Shown here: piece after piece, positions 1 through 6,523 of the stretch
Layout of the letters: each line of letters opens with the position of its first letter
Position numbering within the stretch: position 1 is the first letter of the stretch
NCBI RefSeq assembly: GCF_000422265.1
Contig: NZ_KE383813.1
Span: 173,919 to 237,918 of the forward strand
Direction of reading: 5' to 3'
Origin: Kaistella palustris DSM 21579
GTDB taxonomy: Bacteria > Bacteroidota > Bacteroidia > Flavobacteriales > Weeksellaceae
Length of the DNA: 64,000 bases
Notes under the pieces: generated by a model
The model's input: only the letters and a program-made list of their open reading frames with translations
Told to the model about the DNA's origin: nothing
Database searches by the model: none
Position numbers and translations under genes: made by a program

Positions 1-311
1 TCCCAGACTGTTTTTTGAAATGCACTTCCGACCGGTGCAAGCGGCACTGAAAATATTTTTCTTTCGCCCGAAAAATATTCTGAAAGTTGATTTTCCAAAA
101 TTTTAAGGTGAAAACTTTCACGCCAGGTGATTTCGGCATCAAAGGAATTTGCGAGAGCTGCCAGTTCAGCTTGGAGGTTGTTTCTGTCAGCATATTCGAG
201 CATGCAGATTCCCGCGTCCACCGCAGCAGCATACATGGTTCCGAGTGGCGTTTCAATTTCCTTTAAATCGATGAACTTAGGGATGTCTTGTGGATTTTCA
301 ATTGAATTCAT
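1..311 (-). CDS. ogt: Methylated-DNA--protein-cysteine methyltransferase, N-terminal part (cut by window edge)
   Basis: This is the first ~103 codons of a gene running off the left edge. The family transfers the alkyl group from O6-alkylguanine to its own cysteine, a one-shot repair reaction. Seen: start ATG at 311; an N-terminal alpha/beta domain with LGTMYAAAVDAGICMLEY; and the start of the DNA-binding domain, VGSAFQKTVW, matching the FQxxVW motif that opens the helix-turn-helix part of Ogt/AdaC proteins. The catalytic PCHRV segment lies outside the window. No AraC or Ada N-terminal domain precedes it, so it looks like a stand-alone Ogt rather than full Ada. The gene is too short here to say whether it is intact. 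Confidence 0.8.
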   Translation of the reverse strand, partial: MNSIENPQDIPKFIDLKEIETPLGTMYAAAVDAGICMLEYADRNNLQAELAALANSFDAEITWRESFHLKILENQLSEYFSGERKIFSVPLAPVGSAFQKTVW

Positions 312-374
312 ATTCAGTAGCCAAAAATAAAGTACTTCTTAGTAGAAAAAAGTGAACCGTAGTTCACCATGATT

Positions 375-974
375 TTATTTTTGTGTGGCAGCATCTTTTT
401 CGATCTGCTTGATTTCTTTCAGTTTTTCGAGGATTTTTGCCACTGCTGTGGGATTACCAGTTTGAAGCGGAATTACCACTTTTGTATAATCCCATTTAAA
501 TATGAGGTCTGCGGAACTGTCATCTTTCGGATTGATTGAAATTTCAAATGCTTCCTGCTTTTCGGTTAACTTTTGAACCGGTGCAGTGACGTCGGTCACA
601 TTCAGTTTTTCATCATACGTAAATGCACCCCATTGGGCTGCATCTTTATTAAGAATAATTTTCCATTCCTTTTCCTGTGGGATTATAAATAAGCCGTACG
701 TCCCGGCCGCAACGGTTTTACCCCCAAAATTCACAGATTGTTCGAAGGTGATTTTTGTAGCGCTATTGGCCCCGGCGCGCCATACTTTACCAAAGGGAAC
801 GAGTTCGCCAAATATCTTTCTGCCTTTAATTAAAGGTCTGCCGTAATCTACAGTGATCTTAGACATAGAGAATTGCTGCGTTAATGTCTGTCGCGGACTT
901 GCAGCAGGAAGATTCCATTGTGAAAAAGCGGAAAAAGAGATCGCCAGAAAAGTGCACAGGAATAATTTTTTCAT
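375..974 (-). CDS. DUF2911 family secreted protein
   Basis: A 199-residue protein with a Sec signal peptide (MKKLFLCTFLAISFSAFSQ) and a DUF2911 domain over most of the rest. Motifs typical of that family are visible: ASPRQTLTQQFSMSKITVDYGRP, KIFGELVPFGKVWRAGANSATKI and WGAFTYDE. DUF2911 proteins are common in Bacteroidota and have no established function; export to the periplasm is inferred from the signal. I start at 974 rather than 1040 because the signal peptide begins there and the upstream 22 residues look like non-coding sequence. It lies downstream of the fasciclin gene on the same strand, but a terminator separates them. Confidence 0.8.
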   Translation of the reverse strand: MKKLFLCTFLAISFSAFSQWNLPAASPRQTLTQQFSMSKITVDYGRPLIKGRKIFGELVPFGKVWRAGANSATKITFEQSVNFGGKTVAAGTYGLFIIPQEKEWKIILNKDAAQWGAFTYDEKLNVTDVTAPVQKLTEKQEAFEISINPKDDSSADLIFKWDYTKVVIPLQTGNPTAVAKILEKLKEIKQIEKDAATQK

Positions 975-1030
975 GATTTTAAATTTTATTAAAGATAAGA
1001 AAAAGGCTGTAAAATGTGGAGGCTGCCATA

Positions 1031-1062
1031 AAAAAGTCACCTAAACCGAAATTTAAGTGACT
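1031..1062 (-). terminator. Rho-independent terminator after the fasciclin gene
   Basis: Stem AGTCAC (1035-1040) / GTGACT (1057-1062), extended by TAAA/TTTA. On the minus strand it is followed by a run of U (A tract at 1030-1034 on the plus strand). It ends the transcript of the 1085-1660 gene before the DUF2911 gene. Confidence 0.6.
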
Positions 1063-1084
1063 CCCTAAAAATAAAACTATGAAA

Positions 1085-1660
1085 CTATGGCATTAACACT
1101 GTATCAATTACGTGAATGACACCATTTGACTGATTTACATCTGCAATGGTAATTTTTGCGGAATTACCTTTCGCATCCATGATATACATGTCTTTTCCTT
1201 TGGTCCAGAACGTAAGCTCCTCCCCTTCTACGGTTTTGGTCATGTATTTTCCGTTATTTTTCTTGGTCCACATCCAAAGGTCTTTGGCTGAGATTCTACC
1301 TGGAACCACGTGGTAAGTCAGGATCTTTGTGAGCATTGCTTTGTTTTCCGGCTTTACCAGCATTTCTACTGTTCCTGCGGGAAGTTTTGCGAAGGCCGCA
1401 TTAGTAGGTGCAAAAACCGTAAAAGATCCTTTGCCTTCCAGTGTTTCCACAAGACCCGCCGCTTTTACTGCGGCAACCAGGGTGGTGTGGTCTTTGGAGT
1501 TCATCGCATTTTCCACGATATTTTTGGTGGGATACATTGCTGCTCCACCGACCATTACTGTGTTTTGTTTTTTAGCCATCGTCTGGGCGGTGGCCGTACC
1601 TGCAGCAGCGAAAGTCATTGTGAGTGCCAGAGCGGCGGCTGTAATTTTTGTAAAGTTCAT
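1085..1660 (-). CDS. Secreted fasciclin (FAS1) domain protein
   Basis: A 191-residue protein with a signal peptide (cleavage near AGTATAQ, residues ~20-26) and a single FAS1 domain. The two conserved FAS1 boxes are present: H1 as SFTVFAPTNAAFAKLP (~79-94) and H2 as NGVIHVIDTVLMP at the very C-terminus, with the YH motif (LTYHVVPG) between. FAS1 domains mediate cell adhesion or bind small ligands; the protein is probably periplasmic or secreted. It is transcribed divergently from a SigK-like sigma factor and an RskA-like anti-sigma factor. In mycobacteria SigK/RskA control the FAS1 proteins MPT70/MPT83, so this gene is the likely target of the neighbouring sigma factor (inference). No clean TAnnTTTG housekeeping -7 element is visible upstream. 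Confidence 0.88.
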   Translation of the reverse strand: MNFTKITAAALALTMTFAAAGTATAQTMAKKQNTVMVGGAAMYPTKNIVENAMNSKDHTTLVAAVKAAGLVETLEGKGSFTVFAPTNAAFAKLPAGTVEMLVKPENKAMLTKILTYHVVPGRISAKDLWMWTKKNNGKYMTKTVEGEELTFWTKGKDMYIMDAKGNSAKITIADVNQSNGVIHVIDTVLMP

Positions 1661-1838
1661 AATAAAGAATTTTTAATGTGTGATATATTGATTTGTGTTA
1701 CTTTCATTTACGAAGCTATTTGCTTTCTGGTTTTATTTTTCTGAAAAATTGATAGATCTTTTACCGGAAACCGCCACTGGATAAGGCCTGCAAAGTTTTT
1801 AAAATCAAGAGCACTTCATTTATAACTATTTTCAAACC

Positions 1839-1903
1839 GACCTGGGTTAATGATTTGACGGATCTACCGCGACCTGGATTAATAATTATCACCGCATCAC
1901 CGC
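1839..1903. repeat. Two tandem ~32-bp imperfect direct repeats upstream of the sigma gene
   Basis: Unit 1 (1839-1870) starts GACCTGGGTTAATGATT and ends CTACCGC. Unit 2 (1871-1903) starts GACCTGGATTAATAATT and ends TCACCGC. They sit between the divergent fasciclin and sigma genes, just upstream of the -33 element at 1906-1910. They could be paired operator sites; function not known. Confidence 0.6.
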
Positions 1904-1905
1904 GG

Positions 1906-1937
1906 TTTTGTCATTAGTTAAAAAAAAACTATTTTTG
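1906..1937 (+). promoter_or_regulatory. Bacteroidota-type housekeeping promoter of the sigma/anti-sigma operon
   Basis: TTTTG at 1906-1910 (-33) and TATTTTTG at 1930-1937 (fits TAnnTTTG at -7), 19-bp spacer. Transcription would begin near 1943, leaving a leader of about ten bases before the TTG start at 1954. Confidence 0.55.
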
Positions 1938-1953
1938 AACTGCGTTTGACACA

Positions 1954-2529
1954 TTGAAAAAAACAACACTTTCTTCCGACCAGCTTTTATCGTTACTCCA
2001 GAGTAAGGATGAACAGGGCTTTAATTATCTGTATGAAAATTATGCAGCAGCACTTTACGGTATTGTATACCGGATTGTACAATACCCCGAAGAAAGCAAT
2101 GAAGTTTTGCAGGACGCCTTCGTAAAGATCTGGAATTCGATTGCCAGTTACGATGAAAAAAAAGGCTCCTTATACACCTGGATGCTTAATATCGCGCGAA
2201 ATTCCGCACTCGACAAGATCAAATCCAAATCCTTTCAAAACGATTTAAAAAACCAAAGTCTTCCCGAATTCGTAAATAGCAGTAACCCACTTTCTACGGA
2301 ACAGAAGCATGAATTTAATGAGGTGGAGAAAGGTGTAGACACATTACGCGAAGATTATAAAATTCTTATACAAAAGGCTTATTTTGGCGGTCTTACGCAG
2401 GAAGAGATTTCAGAGGAACTAGGAATTCCCCTAGGAACGGTTAAAACGCGTACCAGAGCTGCACTCAATGAACTGAAGATCATTCTGAAAGACTTTAAAA
2501 TTATTTTTTTATTTTTTTTACTTAGATAA
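1954..2529 (+). CDS. ECF-type RNA polymerase sigma factor (SigK-like)
   Basis: A 191-residue sigma-70 family protein with regions 2 and 4 only. Region 2 runs from ~FNYLYENYAAALYGIV to YTWMLNIARNSALDKIKS (2.3-2.4, ~75-90). Region 4 contains the helix-turn-helix LTQEEISEELGIPLGTVKTRTRAALNEL (~145-172). It directs RNA polymerase to a small regulon and is held inactive by the protein encoded next to it. The start is TTG at 1954; no ATG fits, and the domain begins soon after. The next gene starts two bases after the stop, so they are co-expressed. The partner's RskA-like domain and the divergent FAS1 gene point to a SigK-type module. Confidence 0.85.
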   Translation: MKKTTLSSDQLLSLLQSKDEQGFNYLYENYAAALYGIVYRIVQYPEESNEVLQDAFVKIWNSIASYDEKKGSLYTWMLNIARNSALDKIKSKSFQNDLKNQSLPEFVNSSNPLSTEQKHEFNEVEKGVDTLREDYKILIQKAYFGGLTQEEISEELGIPLGTVKTRTRAALNELKIILKDFKIIFLFFLLR

Positions 2530-2531
2530 AA

Positions 2532-3305
2532 GTGGATATTAAAACATACATATCATCCGGCGTTATAGAAGCTTATGTCATGGGAACACTCACCCAAGAG
2601 GAAAGCGCTATTCTGGAATGTGTGGTAAAAAATAATACCGAGGTGCAGAACGCACTTTTCGAAATGCAGGAAACTTTTGAAAAATTAGCTACCGCGGGCG
2701 CTATAAAACCACCGCCACATGTAAAAGAAGAAATTCTGAAGAAAATTGAATTTGGAACTTCTAAAGAGAAAGGTGAAATCATCGCCATTAATGCTGAAAG
2801 ACAGGACAAGAAAACCAGCGGTTCAATACCGGTATGGATGAAGGCTGCTTCTGTTGCTGCTTTGCTTGGCCTGGGGTATTTAGGTTTTCAGCTCAATCAC
2901 AAAAACAGTGAGCTGCAAACTTTTGCAAAGAACAATACCGAACTCAGTTCAAAGGTGACAAACCTTGAAGAAATGAATAAAATGCTTCAGAATTCAAAAA
3001 AAATTGAACTGAAAGGCGTTGGAAAATATCCGGGAATGCTCGCGGAAGTATATTGGAACCCTAGGGAAAAAGTTTATCTTGACCTGAAAAATATGCCGGC
3101 CGCACCGACCGGAAAGCAGTATCAGCTTTGGGCAATAGTCGATGGAAAACCTGTAGATATGGGCCTTTACGATCACGTAAAATCTGAAAAAATTCAACCG
3201 ATGAAAACGGTGGAAAAACCGCAGGCTTTTGCTATTACCATTGAAAAAGAAGGTGGAAATGCTACGCCGACAATGGAGGAAATGGTGGTGATGGGAGAAG
3301 TTTAA
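2532..3305 (+). CDS. Membrane anti-sigma factor, RskA-like
   Basis: A 257-residue protein with GTG start at 2532. Layout: N-terminal sigma-binding part with the zinc-less anti-sigma helical region (1-75, YISSGVIEAYVMGTLTQEE), one membrane segment (~101-120, VWMKAASVAALLGLGYLGF), a coiled-coil stretch (~122-155), and a C-terminal extracytoplasmic RskA domain (~158-257) with KQYQLWAIVDGKPVDMGLYD, the family's best-known motif. It should sequester the upstream sigma factor at the inner membrane and release it after regulated proteolysis (known of the family). It is separated from the sigma stop codon by two bases. A bidirectional terminator follows. Confidence 0.85.
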   Translation: MDIKTYISSGVIEAYVMGTLTQEESAILECVVKNNTEVQNALFEMQETFEKLATAGAIKPPPHVKEEILKKIEFGTSKEKGEIIAINAERQDKKTSGSIPVWMKAASVAALLGLGYLGFQLNHKNSELQTFAKNNTELSSKVTNLEEMNKMLQNSKKIELKGVGKYPGMLAEVYWNPREKVYLDLKNMPAAPTGKQYQLWAIVDGKPVDMGLYDHVKSEKIQPMKTVEKPQAFAITIEKEGGNATPTMEEMVVMGEV

Positions 3306-3331
3306 ACCGCTGATACTTTGCATAAAACAAA

Positions 3332-3360
3332 AAAAACCACCTCAGTTTAAGGTGGTTTTT
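3332..3360. terminator. Bidirectional terminator between convergent genes
   Basis: Perfect stem AAAAACCACCT (3332-3342) / AGGTGGTTTTT (3350-3360) with a 7-nt loop, A-rich on one side and T-rich on the other. It serves the anti-sigma gene (+) and the stress-protein gene (-). Confidence 0.8.
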
Positions 3361-3381
3361 ATCATATATGCTAATTGCTTA

Positions 3382-3927
3382 TTACATATTTCCTGAGTCA
3401 TTTGAATACCAACTGTCGTAGGTGGCACGGGCATCATCTTCATGTCTCGGTTTGAAGCCCATATAAATTCCACCATCTTTAATGTGGTCTCTGTATCTTT
3501 CTGCTTCATCTTCAGGAACACCTGCTCCGGTCAATGCACCAATCAGGCCTCCAGCTGCAGCACCCGTTCCGGCACCCGCCAAACCTGCAGCAAGCGGACC
3601 TGCAACAATCAGTCCTAATCCCGGAAGCAGCACATTGGACCCAATTGCGGCCACAGCTCCCACTACAGCACCAATTCCACCTCCGATCAGCGATCCTTTG
3701 CCGGCGTTTTCAGCCACCTTATCTCCTAAAGCGGTATCATCACTGTCATGCTCATTGGTAAAATATCTGTTTCTTGTATCGTCGGACATCATTACATTGA
3801 TGTCATCCTGTGAATATCCTTTTTCTGAAAGATCGTTATAGGCTCTGTCAGCATCTTCTCTGGTATTAAATACTTTTGAGACATAATCATTTCGATATTC
3901 AGGTCTGTAATTTGTGGAATTTTCCAT
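3382..3927 (-). CDS. Glycine-rich general stress protein (GSP17M/YflT-like)
   Basis: A 181-residue protein. The N-terminal ~60 residues (YVSKVFNTREDADRAYNDLSEKGYSQDDINVMMSD) match the general stress protein 17M-like fold, in which a short alpha/beta unit detects a 'tunable' region. The middle (~80-140) is a long Gly/Ala-rich hydrophobic hairpin (GSLIGGGIGAVVGAVAAIG) of the glycine-zipper type, likely membrane-associated. The C-terminus repeats the N-terminal motif (YRDHIKDGGIYMGFKPRHEDD, ARATYDSW). Such proteins are induced by salt, desiccation or heat in related bacteria; the exact role is unknown. Single gene. Confidence 0.65.
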   Translation of the reverse strand: MENSTNYRPEYRNDYVSKVFNTREDADRAYNDLSEKGYSQDDINVMMSDDTRNRYFTNEHDSDDTALGDKVAENAGKGSLIGGGIGAVVGAVAAIGSNVLLPGLGLIVAGPLAAGLAGAGTGAAAGGLIGALTGAGVPEDEAERYRDHIKDGGIYMGFKPRHEDDARATYDSWYSNDSGNM

Positions 3928-4203
3928 AATAGTTAAATTTTAGGATTAATATATTTTTTCAAAGTCCCTAAGACAGACACAATAAAAATGCCAGCGGATA
4001 TTTAAGCAGATAATTTTAACAATTTTTAAGAATCGCTTCAGGTTTACACTCCTTTTATATGCAAATCATTTTTATAATTAAATTATTTTATGAATTCGTC
4101 AGTCCGGAAAATAGACTGCCAACTGAAAAAAGTAAACAAAATTGAATTTAAAAATTATTAAAAAGGAATATTGAGAAACGAAGAAAACAGTTGTGCTTAA
4201 TAA

Positions 4204-4845
4204 TCACATTTCCAGAATGTCTGTCGCAAGGGTTTCTGCTTCTTCTCTGGAATGTGTCACCATTACGAAGGTGGTCTTCAGTTGTTGATGGATATCTTTT
4301 ACCAGGACCTGTAGTTTCTCACGCGTTTCGCTGTCCAACGCCGAAAAAGGTTCGTCCATCAAAACGATTTTTGGATCATGTGCGATGGCGCGAATAATTC
4401 CGACTCTTTGTTTTTGACCACCCGAAATTTCGTGCGGAAATTTTTGTAGAAGTTCACTTTTCAATCCAATTAATGGAAGTAATTCTAAAATTTTTTCTTT
4501 GCAAAATTCATCCGGTCTCTTTAATAACTTTAGGCAATAAGCCATATTTTGAAAAACTGTAAGATGCGGAAATAAAGAATTTCCCTGCAAAACATAACCC
4601 ATTTGCAATCTTTTTTCAATGAGATTTTGTGGCGTTAATGTTTCACTTTCAATTTTAATTAAACCTTTTTCGGGAAGAAGCAAACCGTTAATTAATCGAA
4701 GCAAAGTTGATTTTCCACTTCCACTTTCGCCCAAAATACAGGTGAAACTTTCCCTTTCGAAACGATATGAAAAATCCTTCAAAATGAATTTCTCCTCATA
4801 TCTAAAATCGACATTTTCCACAGAAATGATGGTATTTTGACTCAT
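4204..4845 (-). CDS. ABC importer ATPase (osmoprotectant/ergothioneine type)
   Basis: A 213-residue ABC ATPase. Walker A is GESGSGKST (39-47), Q-loop VLQGNS (~85-90), signature SGGQKQRVGI (141-150), Walker B IVLMDEP (160-166), H-loop His198. It lacks the C-terminal CBS domains found in osmoregulated OpuA/OpuC ATPases, so the CBS-type ionic-strength sensing of those systems is absent. It starts one base after the stop of the fused permease/binding-protein gene, with which it forms a complete importer. By analogy with EgtV or ProV/OpuCA it powers uptake of a betaine-like solute (inference). Confidence 0.85.
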   Translation of the reverse strand: MSQNTIISVENVDFRYEEKFILKDFSYRFERESFTCILGESGSGKSTLLRLINGLLLPEKGLIKIESETLTPQNLIEKRLQMGYVLQGNSLFPHLTVFQNMAYCLKLLKRPDEFCKEKILELLPLIGLKSELLQKFPHEISGGQKQRVGIIRAIAHDPKIVLMDEPFSALDSETREKLQVLVKDIHQQLKTTFVMVTHSREEAETLATDILEM

Positions 4846-4846
4846 C

Positions 4847-6379
4847 TTAATTATTTAAATTTTTAAGGAAAATCTGGGCAACTTCAGCTGGAGATTTTTT
4901 CTCCACTTCCACTTCATAATTGAGTTGCTGCATTTTTTCCGTTGAAATTTTTCCATTCAGAGCGGAAAGCAATTTTTCAACTTCGGGATATTTTTTTGCA
5001 ATTTCATTTCTGATGATGATTCCCGCTTCATAATTGGGGAAATAATTTTTATCGTCTTTCAGAACTTTTAAATCTAAATGTTTTATTTGCGCGTCCGTTG
5101 TGAAAACATCAACCGCATCAATTTTTCCCTGCTCAAAAGCTTGATAACGAAGGTTGATATCCATTTCTTCCAGTTTTTTAAAGTTAAAAGGATAAATATT
5201 TATCAACCCCGGAAACGCATCACTTCTTTCGAAAAAATCAAATTCTGCCCCGAAAGTAAAGTCTGAACTTTTATCAGCTAATTCAGAAAAATTCGAAATA
5301 TCTAAATTTTTTTTAGAGATCGCCAAACCGTAAGTATTGTTGAATCCCAAAAGACCGAGCCATTTTAATTGAAACTGATTTTGGTATGTTTCATTTAAAT
5401 TACTAAAATCGATCAGATTATTTTCAGGCAACTTTTTTTTCAAAACATTGAGCCACGCTGTTCCGGAATATTCCACATAAATATCCAGATCACCGGACAA
5501 CATTGCAGGATGAATATTGGTGGTTCCGCCTCCAATTCCAAATTTACGAATGACTTTAATATCGGTATTATTCTCAATGGTTTGAGAAATAATTTCGCCC
5601 AAAATAAATTGTTCACTTGTCGGTTTCGAAGCAACAGTGATGGTTTTGGAATTATTTGAAGAAAATGGATTTTGGTAAAAAATAGCTGCAAAAGTGCAGA
5701 TCAAAACAAAAAGTGAAGAAAAAATGATCCTGTTTTTCTGAGTTCTGTTCGCGTTTTTAGAAATCACCCGGAGCAAACTTTCGTTCTTTTCAAACTGACC
5801 GATCCATTGATCACCCAAAATTGCAAACAGAGAAATCCCCAAAGATCCAGTCACAATTAATCCCGTATTCATCGTATTTAAACCCCGAAAAATTGCCTGA
5901 CCTAATCCTCCTGCACCAATCAATGCAGCCAATCCGGTCAAGGCAACAATCATGACGACGGTAATTCTTAAACCCGATAAAATGGAAGGTAAAGCGAGAG
6001 GAAAATAAATATTTTTAAAAACTTGAATTTGCGTTGAACCTAATCCTTCCGCAGCTTCAACTAATTGTAGCGGAACTTCCTTTAAACCGCTGTAAGTACT
6101 TCTGACAATAGGAAGTAATCCGTAAATAATTAAAACGATCAAGGCGTTTTTCAGTCCAATTCCGACTAAAGGAATCAATAAACCAAACATGGCAATTGAC
6201 GGAATGGTGTAGAGAAAATTGATTAATGGGAGAATTACTTTACGGCTTTTTGCTGAATAAAAAACAAAAATGCCCAGCGAAATACCCACAACAGTAACGG
6301 CCGTAAGCGAACCCAAAGAAAGCAAAAGATGTTCTGCAAGAAGGTTAAGAAAATACGTGCGTCGCTGCCAAAGATCCAT
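4847..6379 (-). CDS. Fused ABC permease and substrate-binding protein (OpuCB-CC / EgtU type)
   Basis: A 510-residue fusion. Residues ~15-205 are a BPD-type permease with 5-6 membrane segments and the coupling loop VEAAEGLGSTQIQVFKNI. After a linker with another membrane segment (~218-236), residues ~245-510 are a type II OpuAC-like binding domain: ITVASKPTSEQFILGEII, GGGTTNIHPAMLSGDLDIYVEYSGT, FFERSDAFPGL, DAVDVFTTDAQI. This tethers the solute receptor to the outer face of the inner membrane. The family transports glycine betaine, choline or carnitine; the closely related EgtU of streptococci and Helicobacter takes up ergothioneine and has the same fused layout. Substrate cannot be decided by eye. 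Confidence 0.85.
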   Translation of the reverse strand: MDLWQRRTYFLNLLAEHLLLSLGSLTAVTVVGISLGIFVFYSAKSRKVILPLINFLYTIPSIAMFGLLIPLVGIGLKNALIVLIIYGLLPIVRSTYSGLKEVPLQLVEAAEGLGSTQIQVFKNIYFPLALPSILSGLRITVVMIVALTGLAALIGAGGLGQAIFRGLNTMNTGLIVTGSLGISLFAILGDQWIGQFEKNESLLRVISKNANRTQKNRIIFSSLFVLICTFAAIFYQNPFSSNNSKTITVASKPTSEQFILGEIISQTIENNTDIKVIRKFGIGGGTTNIHPAMLSGDLDIYVEYSGTAWLNVLKKKLPENNLIDFSNLNETYQNQFQLKWLGLLGFNNTYGLAISKKNLDISNFSELADKSSDFTFGAEFDFFERSDAFPGLINIYPFNFKKLEEMDINLRYQAFEQGKIDAVDVFTTDAQIKHLDLKVLKDDKNYFPNYEAGIIIRNEIAKKYPEVEKLLSALNGKISTEKMQQLNYEVEVEKKSPAEVAQIFLKNLNN

Positions 6380-6482
6380 TCAGATAATTTGATACAAGGT
6401 AAAAAATATTTTGTACAGCGTAAAAATTAAATGAAAAGAAAAAAAAATGGCGAAGAATAAATCTTCGCCGGTAATGAGTTGG

Positions 6483-6516
6483 AAATCCTTCAAGGATTTA
6501 AAATCCTTGAAGGATT
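6483..6516. repeat. Nested palindromes forming a long hairpin 3' of carB
   Basis: AATCCTTCAAGGATT (6484-6498) and AATCCTTGAAGGATT (6502-6516) are each near-perfect dyads and also complementary to each other, giving a ~16-bp hairpin. It lies 7 bases past the carB stop on the minus strand. There is no U tract, so it may protect the 3' end rather than terminate. Confidence 0.55.
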
Positions 6517-6523
6517 GAATAAT

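Noticed and set aside
127-330. Plus-strand reading frame at the left edge
   Set aside because: It is the complement of the ogt frame, which has a recognisable domain; the plus-strand product has no match to any family.
1310-1744. Plus-strand frames opposite the fasciclin gene
   Set aside because: Cysteine-rich and atypical composition; the minus-strand gene has a signal peptide and FAS1 motifs.
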